A stretch of 64,000 nucleotides of DNA, taken from assembly GCA_002389505.1 (NCBI GenBank), contig DGPA01000038.1, forward strand, positions 7,708 through 71,707. The letters are read 5' to 3'. The DNA is from Halieaceae bacterium UBA4452. Lineage in GTDB: Bacteria; Pseudomonadota; Gammaproteobacteria; Pseudomonadales; Halieaceae. The notes beneath the pieces were generated by a model, which worked only from the letters and a program-made list of their open reading frames with translations, had not been told where the DNA came from and ran no database searches. The number at the start of each line of letters is the position of its first letter. Position 1 is the first letter of the stretch. The position numbers and the translations under genes are program-made. Positions 33,157 to 42,481 of this stretch are shown in pieces.

Positions 33157-34953
33157 GTGCTTAAACCTTATTGCTTAGTGCACACCATTCGTGCGATCGC
33201 GGCACCGCTATGTATCGCGCCCTTAATAGCGGCGATCAGCGTACTCAGCTACGCCCAGGAGTCGATGGTAGAGAACATCATTGATGAGCATTGGGCATGG
33301 GTATTATCAGAGTATCCCGAGATGCGGCTAGAATATGGCGACCGATCGGGTAATACCTTATGGTCAGACGTCAGTCCTAGTGCTCATCAACGGCGCTATG
33401 AGCAACAACAAGCCTTTGTAAATGCCTTGACGGCCATTGAGCCCTCAAGTTTAGGCAGTGAATCTCGCCTGAATCGGACCATGTTACTGCGGGAATTACG
33501 AGACGACATCGCCGATTACGAAAATGGCATGCACCTCATGGCCATTAACATGCGTAGCGGCCCGCAGCATCAATACACCATGGCTGAGCGGCTATCTTTC
33601 ACCTCAGAACAGGACTACCGCGACTGGCTAGAGCGCCTCAAAGCACTTCCCAGTCTACTCACACAGACTCAACGGCTGCTTCAACAAGGCATTGCGCAAC
33701 AGCGGACCCAGGCAGATATCGTCATGCGACGTGTTCCTGATCAGATAAGCCGAGTGATCACTGACGACATCACAAACAGCCCCTATTACGCCGTCTTTAG
33801 AGACATCCCTGACGCTATCGATACCGATACCGCAAAGGCGCTGAAAATCAGTGCCCAACAAGTCATCAGTGAGATCATTAACCCTGCCTACCGCCGTTTT
33901 GGCACTTTCATGGCCGACGAGTATCTGAGCGCCACACGACAACAACCGGGCCTAGGTAGTTTACCTCAGGGCAAAGCGGCGTACCGTCAGCAGGTGGCGA
34001 AATATACGACCACAGATCTGACCCCAGAAGCGATTCACCAAATCGGTATCGATGAGGTCGCTCGTATTCGTCACGCTATGCTGGGTGTCATTGACGCCGT
34101 TGGATTTGAGGGTGATATCGAAGCATTTAATGAGTTCTTAAGAACTGATCCACAATTTTATTACCCTACCCCAGAAGCGCTGCTAGAGGGCTACCAGGCC
34201 ATCTCTAAACGGCTGGATCCACAGCTCATTCAGCTATTTGGGAAGCTACCGCGGATGCCCTACGGCGTGCGCCCAATCCCAGCAGCAATAGCGCCCGATA
34301 CTACCACCGCTTACTATATGCGACCCGCCGTTGATGGCTCACGACCCGGTTGGTATTACGTCAACCTGTATCGACCCGAGGTACGACCCATATTTGAAAT
34401 GGAGGTCTTGAGCGTTCATGAAAGTGTGCCTGGCCACCACTTGCAAATCGCGCTCGCCCAAGAGCTAGGCAATCTTCCCCATTTTCGGCGTAATAGTAGT
34501 GTCACCGCCTTCATCGAAGGCTGGGGGCTCTACTCAGAGCGCTTGGGCTACGACATGGGCCTGTACCAAGATCCGTATTCACGTTACGGACAGCTGGTGT
34601 ATGACATGTGGCGAGCAGTGCGCTTGGTCGTCGATACGGGCATACACTATTTTGGCTGGACTCGACAGCAGGCTATCGACTACTTCAAAGCCAACGCCGC
34701 CAAAACTGAAGCCGATATTACCAATGAAATCGATCGCTATATTGGCTGGCCCGGACAGGCGCTGGCCTACAAAATAGGACAGCTCAAAATACTGGCACTC
34801 AGGACCGAGGCGGAACAAGCTCTCGGGGACAAGTTTGATATTCGAGCGTTTCATGACGAGCTCCTCGGCGCCGGCGCTATTCCGTTAGATGCCTTGGAGG
34901 CTCGTATGCGAGAGTGGCTTCACAGGACGCTCAATAGCACCACCGACCCATAG
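33157..34953 (+). CDS. DUF885 family metallopeptidase-like protein, exported
   Basis: 598 residues starting with GTG (GGAGAG upstream). An N-terminal hydrophobic segment (about 12-32) ending in SYAQ looks like a signal peptide, so the protein is probably periplasmic or lipid-anchored-free secreted. The zinc motif HESVPGHH near 425-432 with a downstream FIEGWGLYSERLG near 450 is the DUF885 signature (HExxxGH type). Members are thought to be peptidases, but substrates are mostly unknown. Length matches the family. Confidence 0.88.
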   Translation: MLKPYCLVHTIRAIAAPLCIAPLIAAISVLSYAQESMVENIIDEHWAWVLSEYPEMRLEYGDRSGNTLWSDVSPSAHQRRYEQQQAFVNALTAIEPSSLGSESRLNRTMLLRELRDDIADYENGMHLMAINMRSGPQHQYTMAERLSFTSEQDYRDWLERLKALPSLLTQTQRLLQQGIAQQRTQADIVMRRVPDQISRVITDDITNSPYYAVFRDIPDAIDTDTAKALKISAQQVISEIINPAYRRFGTFMADEYLSATRQQPGLGSLPQGKAAYRQQVAKYTTTDLTPEAIHQIGIDEVARIRHAMLGVIDAVGFEGDIEAFNEFLRTDPQFYYPTPEALLEGYQAISKRLDPQLIQLFGKLPRMPYGVRPIPAAIAPDTTTAYYMRPAVDGSRPGWYYVNLYRPEVRPIFEMEVLSVHESVPGHHLQIALAQELGNLPHFRRNSSVTAFIEGWGLYSERLGYDMGLYQDPYSRYGQLVYDMWRAVRLVVDTGIHYFGWTRQQAIDYFKANAAKTEADITNEIDRYIGWPGQALAYKIGQLKILALRTEAEQALGDKFDIRAFHDELLGAGAIPLDALEARMREWLHRTLNSTTDP

Positions 34954-34979
34954 CCCAGGTTCATGAACGCAAGAACCGA

Positions 34980-36779
34980 TCAAAACCAGTCTGGATTCAT
35001 GGCGTAGGTGGTGGCGTCGAGCTGGCAAAGTAGCTCTGCCCAGACCGACGTTTGTGGCAGCTCCCAGCGGGCAAAGTAATTCATAGCCTGTAACTTTCCT
35101 CGATAAAAAGCCTCATCTGCCGACGCAGATTCCAAGCGTTCAATGGCCGTTATACCCTGCTTAAGCCACATCCAACCGACCACCACATGACCAAAAAATT
35201 CGAGGTAACGGACCGAGTTAGCCATGACTAGATCAATATCCTCAGTGACCCTAGCCGCCAGCAATATCTCGGTCGTTCGCTGCAGATCGGTTAGTGCTGT
35301 TTCCAGGGCAGCGTGCATGGTAGCAAGTTCAGAAACACCCTCAGCCCGCTCCAAATCCGCTTTAATGGCGTTAACGGCGCGCGTGTAGCCCGCCATACCA
35401 TTGGCCGGAACTTTTCGCCCCAACAAGTCTAAAGACTGAATGCCCGTTGTTCCTTCATGAATCGGATTCAAGCGATTATCTCGGTACATGAGTTCGACAG
35501 GATGATCGTTGGTGTAGCCCGCACCGCCGAGTACTTGAATAGCCAGGTCATTGGCTTTGGGGCCGTACTCTGACGGCCATGTTTTGACAATAGGCGTTAG
35601 GAAGTCGAGTAGTTCAAACGCGGCTTCGCGCGCGCTGGATAGCGGATGAGTCTTCCAATCGTCTACCAACTGAGAGGCGTATAAACACAGGCTCCATCCT
35701 CCTTCAGCGTAGGCCTTTTGTGCCAAGAGTAATCGCCGTATGTCGGCGTGCTCTATGAGCATGACCGGTTCAGAGAGCGGATCTTTGCAGGATGGTTTGC
35801 GCCCCTGAGGACGCTCTCGGGCGTAATCAAGACTGTATTGGTAACCACACATAGCCAATGTTGCGCCGCTGGTGCCGACCATGACACGCGCCTCGTTCAT
35901 CATATAAAACATGTACTTCAACCCCTGATGGGGTTCACCGACCAGATAGGCAACTGCGCCCTCATCTTCACCAAAGTTGAGTGCTGTCGACGTCTGTCCC
36001 CGACCACCCATCTTGTGGAACAGGCCGGCTAATTGAACATCATTACGTTCACCCAGAGAACCATCTTCGTTGACCAGTATTTTTGGACAAATAAACAGTG
36101 AGATGCCTTTAACCCCGGGTGGTGCACCTTCTATGCGCGCCAATACCGCATGAACAATATTACTTGATAGCTCATGATCACCCCCAGAAATCCAGATTTT
36201 GTTGCCAAACAGTCGAAAAGTGCCATCGCTTTGTGGGACTGCTTTGGTGCGCATATCGGCTAAGCTTGAACCCGCCTGCGGCTCAGACAAAGCCATTGTG
36301 CCAGCAAATTCACCCCTTCGAAGGCGCGGCACCCAGGTATCAATCTGTGCCTTGGAGCCGTGAGCCTCTAAAAGATTGGCGTTAGCCGCTGTCACTGCGT
36401 GAAAACCATTGGTAGTACTGGCTGCGGCAGTGAGATAACCCGTAGCGCATGAGGACACCACCAAGGGCAGTTGCATGCCACCCATATCATAGTTTTGATC
36501 AGGACAAATAAGCCCTGCCTCAGCTACAGCGTCATACGCGCGCTTAATTTCGGGGATCATGATGACCTTTTCACCGTCCCAATCGGGTTGATTTAAGTCG
36601 ACCTTGGCACGTATCGGAAGGAAGAATTCCTGAGCTATTTTTTCGGCAATGTCTAACGCGGCATTAAACGACTCGCGATTATGATCAGCATAACGCTCGC
36701 GGCTCGTCAGAGCCTCGACGTTGAACATTTCATACAAATAGAATTCGAGATCTCGGCGGGATAGGAGTGGTGCTGGCAT
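34980..36779 (-). CDS. Acyl-CoA dehydrogenase, long DmdC-like architecture
   Basis: 599 residues, longer than ordinary acyl-CoA dehydrogenases by a 200-residue C-terminal extension. FAD/substrate motifs: TMALSEPQAGSSLADMRTKA near 161-180, LFGNKIWISGGDH near 189-201 and LGGAGYTNDHPVELMYRDN near 425 with NPIHEGTTGIQSLDL. The length and these blocks match the group containing 3-methylmercaptopropionyl-CoA dehydrogenase (DmdC) and broad long-chain enzymes, so a DMSP role is possible but unproven. The ATG lies 3 nt after the SMP-30-like gene stop. It is the last gene of a four-gene run from the amidohydrolase. Confidence 0.85.
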   Translation of the reverse strand: MPAPLLSRRDLEFYLYEMFNVEALTSRERYADHNRESFNAALDIAEKIAQEFFLPIRAKVDLNQPDWDGEKVIMIPEIKRAYDAVAEAGLICPDQNYDMGGMQLPLVVSSCATGYLTAAASTTNGFHAVTAANANLLEAHGSKAQIDTWVPRLRRGEFAGTMALSEPQAGSSLADMRTKAVPQSDGTFRLFGNKIWISGGDHELSSNIVHAVLARIEGAPPGVKGISLFICPKILVNEDGSLGERNDVQLAGLFHKMGGRGQTSTALNFGEDEGAVAYLVGEPHQGLKYMFYMMNEARVMVGTSGATLAMCGYQYSLDYARERPQGRKPSCKDPLSEPVMLIEHADIRRLLLAQKAYAEGGWSLCLYASQLVDDWKTHPLSSAREAAFELLDFLTPIVKTWPSEYGPKANDLAIQVLGGAGYTNDHPVELMYRDNRLNPIHEGTTGIQSLDLLGRKVPANGMAGYTRAVNAIKADLERAEGVSELATMHAALETALTDLQRTTEILLAARVTEDIDLVMANSVRYLEFFGHVVVGWMWLKQGITAIERLESASADEAFYRGKLQAMNYFARWELPQTSVWAELLCQLDATTYAMNPDWF

Positions 36780-36782
36780 AAG

Positions 36783-37874
36783 TTAGGGATCCAATAAGGT
36801 CTTTGTCGAGTTTATCAAGGGCAGCTGCGCCACAGAAGACATCTGCAGGCTACCCAGCCAAAGGCGCCCTCCACAGGGCGTAGCACTAGTGATGTAATGG
36901 TAGCCAAGTGTCGGGTCTTGCAGATTGGCCACCACCTGCCCTTGCGTATCTACAGCCACCACAAAGCTGCTAACACTCGCGCCAACACTGAGAAAATAAG
37001 TCGGCAGTACTGACAGCAAACGCCGAATAAAGGGCTTGTCAGCGAACCCATCAATGCCATTGCGCAAGGACGGCATGGCAATCCAAAACCGATCATCGCC
37101 ATCAAAATTGATGTTGTCCGGTGTACCGGGTAAATGCTCTATAAACATATCGGCGGTGTGCGCCTTAGGCCCTGTAAGCCAGTAGCGTTGTACCCGTCCC
37201 AATCCGGTCTCGTTGACTAAGACATAATTATCGTTAGGGCCCATAGTGACACCGTTGGCAAAGAATAATCCATCCATATGCACAGATACCTTGCCATCGG
37301 TTGGCCGATAAGACAGCAGTCGACCCGTCCTACTGCCCTCGAAAAAATCCAAAAGGTTGTCTTCGATACCAAAACGCTGAGAGGCGTCCGAAAACCAAAT
37401 GGTGCCATTAGCGGCAATGGCCAGATCATCAACAAATTTTAACGGCCTGCCTCGATATTGGTTAACCAAAACGTCAATCTCACCCTGCTCATCCATCGAC
37501 AGTAACCCGCGCTGAGCGTCTGCAACGATTAAGCGTCCCGTGGCATCAAAATCCATCCCAAGTGGCCGGCCCCCAGTATTGGCAATGACGTCAGGGGTCG
37601 TCCCGTCTCGCCAACGGACAATGCGACCGTCAGCAAGACCGCTTACAAAGCTTCCATCGGCGGCACATGCCACGTCCTCTGGCCCGAACCCTGGCATGGA
37701 CAGCGTCTCAACACTTGCCAGTGCGTTGTTAGGTGAGAACACGCCTGTGAGCTGAGGATTGGTGGGGGCTTGCCACTCTACGGGAATAATGGGTGCTCGA
37801 ATGAATGCCACGAATAACCACGCCACTACTGCAATAATAATAAACAAAAAACTGGAGCGCGCGAGCGATATCAT
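36783..37874 (-). CDS. SMP-30/strictosidine-synthase-like beta-propeller protein, membrane anchored
   Basis: 363 residues. One N-terminal membrane helix (about 6-26) is followed by a six-bladed propeller like SMP-30/gluconolactonase and strictosidine synthase/APMAP proteins: MPGFGPEDVACAADGSFVSG near 60-79, FANGVTMGPNDNYVLVNETG near 205-224 and LPGTPDNINFDGDDRFWIAM near 249-268 are typical. The propeller should be in the periplasm. Members are lactonases or arylesterases; the substrate is unknown. It is coupled to the acyl-CoA dehydrogenase downstream and 115 bp from cytochrome b561 upstream. Confidence 0.82.
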   Translation of the reverse strand: MISLARSSFLFIIIAVVAWLFVAFIRAPIIPVEWQAPTNPQLTGVFSPNNALASVETLSMPGFGPEDVACAADGSFVSGLADGRIVRWRDGTTPDVIANTGGRPLGMDFDATGRLIVADAQRGLLSMDEQGEIDVLVNQYRGRPLKFVDDLAIAANGTIWFSDASQRFGIEDNLLDFFEGSRTGRLLSYRPTDGKVSVHMDGLFFANGVTMGPNDNYVLVNETGLGRVQRYWLTGPKAHTADMFIEHLPGTPDNINFDGDDRFWIAMPSLRNGIDGFADKPFIRRLLSVLPTYFLSVGASVSSFVVAVDTQGQVVANLQDPTLGYHYITSATPCGGRLWLGSLQMSSVAQLPLINSTKTLLDP

Positions 37875-37989
37875 GTTGGCCTCTTAATCCTTGTTTGTAC
37901 CCGCAGTCGCTCGCAGCGCTGTCATTGTGGTGATTTCTTGCTCTAGCACTGCCTTCTGTTCCGTAGTGCTCACGGTCACTGAGCGGCCA

Positions 37990-38652
37990 CTAATAGTACG
38001 AGGGCGAGTCAGGCGCGTATGCCACGACAAGGGCGAGCACGGCGCTGGCAATACCCGCAATGACCAGCGCCCATCGACTAGAGACGGGCTTTTCTGAGCT
38101 AAAGCGATCTACTGCTCGACCGGTGATCATTGCCTGTACCAGCGCTTGTTTTTTCACTAGTTTATAGAAAAGAATAGCGCATACGTGAATTAATATCAGT
38201 GTACGGAGCAGAGTCCAGTTCGTCTCATGCCACGCACCCAGCGTCGCTGACCAGTCACCGGCCCAGTAGGCCAGTGGACCTTCAAACAAAATATCGTCAC
38301 TGGCAAACAGCCCAGAGGTTGCCTGGCTTGTCACCAGTAACAGCAAGGCTACTGACGACCACCCACCGAGAGGGTTATGGCCCAAGCCAGTAAATGGCTT
38401 TCCCCGAATATAATGCCAAACCGCCCTGGGCGAGCATAAAAAATTCGCGAACCGGGCATAGTAACTACCGACAAAGCCCCAAAGGATGCGCGTGAGCGAC
38501 GCCACTAATAAACTATAGCCTACCCAACTATGCCACTGCATAAGCCCCTCACCCCCAGACCACCACATAAAGGCAATAGCAAGAGGGAAGTACCAATGGA
38601 TAACGCGCACCACCACATCCCAAACAGGCCAATCACGTTGTCCTTGGCGCAT
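37990..38652 (-). CDS. Cytochrome b561 family protein
   Basis: 220 residues with about five membrane helices. Candidate haem-ligating histidines lie in RVIHWYFPLAI near 17-27, MQWHSWVGY near 39-46, and TLILIHVCAILFYKLVKK near 155-172. The N-terminus VWDVVVRVIHW is the hallmark of the Ni/Fe-hydrogenase-type cytochrome b family. It is an inner-membrane electron carrier. Its ATG overlaps the amidohydrolase stop by one base. The electron partner is unknown; no cytochrome c gene is adjacent. Confidence 0.88.
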   Translation of the reverse strand: MRQGQRDWPVWDVVVRVIHWYFPLAIAFMWWSGGEGLMQWHSWVGYSLLVASLTRILWGFVGSYYARFANFLCSPRAVWHYIRGKPFTGLGHNPLGGWSSVALLLLVTSQATSGLFASDDILFEGPLAYWAGDWSATLGAWHETNWTLLRTLILIHVCAILFYKLVKKQALVQAMITGRAVDRFSSEKPVSSRWALVIAGIASAVLALVVAYAPDSPSYY

Positions 38653-39971
38653 TATTTTTTAAGCAAATCCATGAGGGCAACGACGGTCGCCTTAACACCA
38701 AGGGTCACTGCAGGTTTGGGGGTAATTTTAAATAAAGGTGAATGATGAGAAGGAACCGCATCACCCCCAGCAGCTTCCTGCTCAAAGGCCACGGGAGGGG
38801 TACCACCCACCGCGAAGTACACTGAGGGGATGTCGGGATCGACGGTGAAAAAAGGAAAATCTTCAGCACCCATTCCCAAGCGCTCCTCTTCAAAAAAAAC
38901 GTTGGGGCCCAGCGATGTTGCCCACACACTGCGGAGCTGCGAGAGTAACCTAGGGTCATTTAGCGTAGGTGGTACGCTTTCATCGGAAACGATAACCTGA
39001 GGCAGCATGTCCTCGCTTAGACCGGCAACACGCCCCATATTCTCGGCAATGCGCGCAATGCCATCGAGCAGTAGCGTTCGATCGGCTTCAGATTCACTAC
39101 GGACCGTTAGCTGTAAGCGCGCCTCATCGGAAATAATGTTGTGCTTCGTGCCGGCATGAAAAGCGCCGACAGTAATAACGCCAGGGCGACGCGGCGATAA
39201 GCTCCTGCTAACGACGGTCTGCAAGCCTAAAACAATGTGTGATCCAAGGACTACTGGATCGACACCCCTGTGGGGACTTGCCCCATGGGCACCCACACCT
39301 CTAATGATAATATCAACTGTGTCGGCGCCAGAGTAAGGCGCTGGATCTGCCACTATCATCCCAGTAGGCACAGTTGATGTGACGTGAAAAGCCAGCGCAT
39401 AATCGGGCGTTCCAAAAGTATCCCAAATACCCGCTTTGCGCATAGCTTTAGCGCCACTAATCCGCTCTTCCGCAGGCTGGCCAATAAGCATTAACGTGCC
39501 AGACCATTGGTCTTTTTGCTCAGCCATGATGCCAGCGGTACCCACCAAACTGGTCATGTGTACATCATGACCACAGGCATGCATGGTGGATACCCTATTA
39601 CCATCCCAGTCTTCCTGAGTGGCCGTTGACGCGTATGCGAGCCCAGATTTTTCCTTAACCGGTAAGCCATCCATATCCGCGCGCATCATCACCAATGGCC
39701 CCTCGCCATTACGTAATATGGCGACAATACCCGTTGTGGCTATGCCAGTATTCGTCTCGTAACCCAGTGCGGATAGCTCTGAGGCTAGACGCTTAGAGGT
39801 TTCAAACTCCATCATGGATAATTCGGGGTGCTGGTGAAACCAGATAAACAACTCGCCCAGTTCCTCGTTATAGTATTTTTCAACACGGGACCCCAAACTG
39901 TCCGAGGCCAACGTCAACGAACTACAGAGCGCCAGTGCCATCAAGCTGGTCTTTATTATCCCTTTCAACAC
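38652..39971 (-). CDS. M20 family amidohydrolase with signal peptide
   Basis: 439 residues. I start it at GTG 39971, with GGAGG 8 nt upstream, because this gives a signal peptide (KGIIKTSLMALALCSSLTLAS); the open frame runs 249 bp further but that part crosses the divergent promoter. Metal-site motifs are RADMDGLPV near 100, MHACGHDVHMTSLVG near 130-144, PAEE near 170 and GAHGASPHRGVDP near 215. This is the peptidase M20/amidohydrolase (hippurate hydrolase-like) family; the enzyme should be periplasmic. It heads the run leading to cytochrome b561, the SMP-30-like protein and acyl-CoA dehydrogenase. Confidence 0.87.
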   Translation of the reverse strand: MLKGIIKTSLMALALCSSLTLASDSLGSRVEKYYNEELGELFIWFHQHPELSMMEFETSKRLASELSALGYETNTGIATTGIVAILRNGEGPLVMMRADMDGLPVKEKSGLAYASTATQEDWDGNRVSTMHACGHDVHMTSLVGTAGIMAEQKDQWSGTLMLIGQPAEERISGAKAMRKAGIWDTFGTPDYALAFHVTSTVPTGMIVADPAPYSGADTVDIIIRGVGAHGASPHRGVDPVVLGSHIVLGLQTVVSRSLSPRRPGVITVGAFHAGTKHNIISDEARLQLTVRSESEADRTLLLDGIARIAENMGRVAGLSEDMLPQVIVSDESVPPTLNDPRLLSQLRSVWATSLGPNVFFEEERLGMGAEDFPFFTVDPDIPSVYFAVGGTPPVAFEQEAAGGDAVPSHHSPLFKITPKPAVTLGVKATVVALMDLLKK

Positions 39972-40160
39972 GATAGTTTCCTCCAATAATGTATCAATCC
40001 CGCCAGACAGCAACGGTGTTGCCTGAAGCAGTCTACCCTCGGTTGGTGTAAACTGCCCATATTGATCGTCAACGTGAAGGGCCAGCGGGCCCTCGCCAAC
40101 CCAAGCTTGGCACAACAAGGCAAGCTCCGATAGCGACTTTACTGCAAGGATTGACCGTTT

Positions 40161-40700
40161 TTGAACAGTGACCATATTCGATTGCGTTTTGGTAGTTATG
40201 GTGTCGAAGTCATCACCCAAAACAGCCAGCAGCGGTTAGCTAATCTCTATAGCGATCATGTCAGCGGTAGAGTTTGTCGAACGCTCGCACTCACCCACTT
40301 TCTTTTGCCGTTAGCAGCAGAACTCGAACAATCGGATGCACTTATTCGCAATGGCGCCAGTATCGGCGCAACGCTTCGAGCGGATGATTGGCAGCTGTCA
40401 AAATCAGATCTGAGTCTCGGCTATGCTCATTGCGGCCAGCACTTTGAACGCCTTACCTCAGGCGAGGTTCAGCGCGGAACACCGATTGCCGTACAAGTGT
40501 ATGCACTGAGCGCTGCGAGGAATAATGCCCGCTACGCTTATGCCATCATCGCCGAGGCTTTCCATCCTGATCATGTTGTCAAGGAAAGTCATTCTGAAGC
40601 CGTTGACCAACTGCATGAGCGCTTAGGGGAGCCGCTAGCAGTAGCATTGGGGCAACTCAAATACTACCTTGAGCACCCTCCCGAGGATGGCAATCACTGA
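40161..40700 (+). CDS. Protein of unknown function
   Basis: 179 residues, start TTG with AAGGA about 10 nt upstream; an in-frame stop at 40152 rules out a longer N-terminus. I do not recognise the family. It opens with RFGSYGVEVI and NLYSDH, then a run CRTLALTHFLLPL near 39-51 that is mildly hydrophobic but not a clear membrane helix. No signal peptide, cysteine cluster or nucleotide motif is seen. The coding pattern is strong. It is divergent from the amidohydrolase and convergent with the DUF442 gene. Confidence 0.65.
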   Translation: MNSDHIRLRFGSYGVEVITQNSQQRLANLYSDHVSGRVCRTLALTHFLLPLAAELEQSDALIRNGASIGATLRADDWQLSKSDLSLGYAHCGQHFERLTSGEVQRGTPIAVQVYALSAARNNARYAYAIIAEAFHPDHVVKESHSEAVDQLHERLGEPLAVALGQLKYYLEHPPEDGNH

Positions 40701-40796
40701 GTCAGTGCCTGACGCGCTACTTTCGCATGATCTCAGTGCTCCACATCGGGTTAGCTGATGGTGAAGTCAGTGAGCGAACCAGCGCGACGTTGGCGC

Positions 40797-41201
40797 TTAA
40801 CCACACCGGGCAGCCAGCGATAAGTCGAACCCTAGGCTGCGCGCCACTTCGGCAGCTGCGGGGCGCTCAGCGGTGGGTCTACTCGCCACCCAAAGGTTCG
40901 CGCAGCGGGTTCCCGTACGGCAATAAGCGAGCACTTTACCTTCACCATCAAACACTTGGGCTAGGCCCTTTAGATCATCGCCTGGGAAATTCATAGGATT
41001 GACCGGATAACTGATGAAACTAAGACCCGCTGAGATCGCAGCGTTCTTCATCTGCTCCATACTGGCCTGCCCCTGAGACTCGCCATCGGGCCGATTACAA
41101 ACAACCACCGTAAACCCTAGCTCTGCCAGCTCAGTGATATCGGCTAGTTCGGGTTGACCCGATACCGACAAGGAGTCGGTTAATTTGATCCGCTGTAGCA
41201 T
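40797..41201 (-). CDS. DUF442 / beta-lactamase-hydrolase-like phosphatase-fold protein
   Basis: 134 residues with the dual-specificity-phosphatase-like fold of DUF442. Start IKLTDSLSVSGQPELADI, then VVCNRPDGES near 33-42 and the phosphate-binding-type loop AYCRTGTRCANLW near 91-103. Proteins of this family are often fused to or paired with sulfide/beta-lactamase-fold enzymes in sulfur metabolism; here it stands alone. GAGGAA lies 7 nt upstream of the ATG. Exact activity unknown. Confidence 0.85.
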   Translation of the reverse strand: MLQRIKLTDSLSVSGQPELADITELAELGFTVVVCNRPDGESQGQASMEQMKNAAISAGLSFISYPVNPMNFPGDDLKGLAQVFDGEGKVLAYCRTGTRCANLWVASRPTAERPAAAEVARSLGFDLSLAARCG

Positions 41202-41277
41202 AATTTTTCCTCAAAAGAGCAAGTAATGTTCACCGCCGATATCCGTCTGACGAACCATCAATTGACCGAACCCCAGC

Positions 41278-42372
41278 TCAGTCTAGCAGACCTAATTCAT
41301 CGGCAAGCAGCTGATTGATCTCGGCGCGCGGATTGTCACTAATAGCGAGCTCAGCACCGGTGATCTGCTCAGCAATGTTCCGATAAGTGGTTGAAACAGA
41401 CATCATTAACGATTCCGGTAACGTCGTCTGTTTGGCAAACTGCTGACGCTCGAGCAACCGACGCTTATCCAACAACAATTCGGGATCGGGACAAAGGCCC
41501 AACAATGCCTGGCGAAACGCTTCTTTGCTATTGTCGATAACACGCCCATGTTCATAGGCGGCCGCCTCCCAAATGCGAGAAGAATCAGGTGTCCCCACTT
41601 CATCCATATAAATCAGTTCCTGCTCTCCAGCGCGGTTGCGCGCATAGCCAAATTCAAATTTTGTGTCAACAAACAGTTGATTGGCGTCTGCTAATGCGCC
41701 CGAAATCAACTCGAATCCTTCGGCCAGCAAGCGCTCATAAATAGCGATATGCTCAACCTTATGGAAACCAAATGCCCGCCAGTGACGCTCTATGTCGCTA
41801 CGAGCAATATTGACATCGTCGACTTCAGGAATACCGACCAGCCCTCGCATCACGTCTTTGGTTGAGGGAGTAATCAACAGCTTGGTTAAACGTTGATGGC
41901 GAGCCAGTCCATCGGGGAGTTCGATGCCACAAAAATGCCGCTCACCGTCATGGTAGGCTCGCCACATTGACCCGGTAATGTATTGCCGTGCTATCGCCTC
42001 AATTTTTATAGGCTCGGCTCGCTGGACTATCCAGACGAGGGGGTGTGGGGCTTCAAGGACGTGACTGCGCGCCAAGCCAGCCGCTTGAAACTGGTCAAAC
42101 CAATGCTTGGAAATACTGTTTAAAGCTGCGCCCTTTCCCGGCACTCCATCGAGCCCCTGCTCACCTCTCCATAGACATTCGAAAGCCGAGATACGATCCG
42201 ATACCATCATAAGCGCTAGAGGAGCATCAGCAACAACATCATAGCCTCGCTCTTTGATTAATCGAGCACTGTCTTTTGGGGTCAACCAGTAGACTGATCG
42301 TACTTTCCCCGAATGAACAGGCTCTCGAGTGCGGACTGCAAAATCGTTGTTGGTATCGAGAACGCGGGACAT
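41278..42372 (-). CDS. purC: Phosphoribosylaminoimidazole-succinocarboxamide synthase
   Basis: 364 residues, the longer SAICAR synthase form found in some gammaproteobacteria (E. coli PurC is about 237). Signatures: HSGKVRSVYWL near 19-29, VSDRISAFECLW near 58, ARQYITGSMW near 133, LFVDTKFEFGYARN near 228, and YMDEVGTPDSSRIW near 247-260. It joins CAIR and aspartate in purine synthesis. ATG 42372 has TAGGAG 7 nt upstream; the frame's first ATG at 42447 would place the start in the divergent promoter. Divergent from the TonB receptor. Confidence 0.94.
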   Translation of the reverse strand: MSRVLDTNNDFAVRTREPVHSGKVRSVYWLTPKDSARLIKERGYDVVADAPLALMMVSDRISAFECLWRGEQGLDGVPGKGAALNSISKHWFDQFQAAGLARSHVLEAPHPLVWIVQRAEPIKIEAIARQYITGSMWRAYHDGERHFCGIELPDGLARHQRLTKLLITPSTKDVMRGLVGIPEVDDVNIARSDIERHWRAFGFHKVEHIAIYERLLAEGFELISGALADANQLFVDTKFEFGYARNRAGEQELIYMDEVGTPDSSRIWEAAAYEHGRVIDNSKEAFRQALLGLCPDPELLLDKRRLLERQQFAKQTTLPESLMMSVSTTYRNIAEQITGAELAISDNPRAEINQLLADELGLLD

Positions 42373-42481
42373 ACGTAGGCTCCTAGTCGGACAGCGGCAT
42401 TTTACGCCCTGAAGTGCCTTTGAAACCAACTTTAATGTCGGTAACATGCCCAGCCTTCAGCATACAAAGAGTGACCGACCG

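Noticed and set aside
37884..37979. A 29-31 codon GTG frame between cytochrome b561 and the SMP-30-like gene
   Set aside because: No ribosome site and no recognisable composition; too short to support.
39972..40220. N-terminal extension of the M20 amidohydrolase frame
   Set aside because: GTG 39971 has a strong GGAGG and begins a proper signal peptide; the extension lacks either and overlaps the divergent gene's start.
42373..42481. Cobalamin riboswitch ahead of the TonB receptor
   Set aside because: The purC-receptor spacer is about 110 bp and shows no B12-box; too short for that riboswitch.
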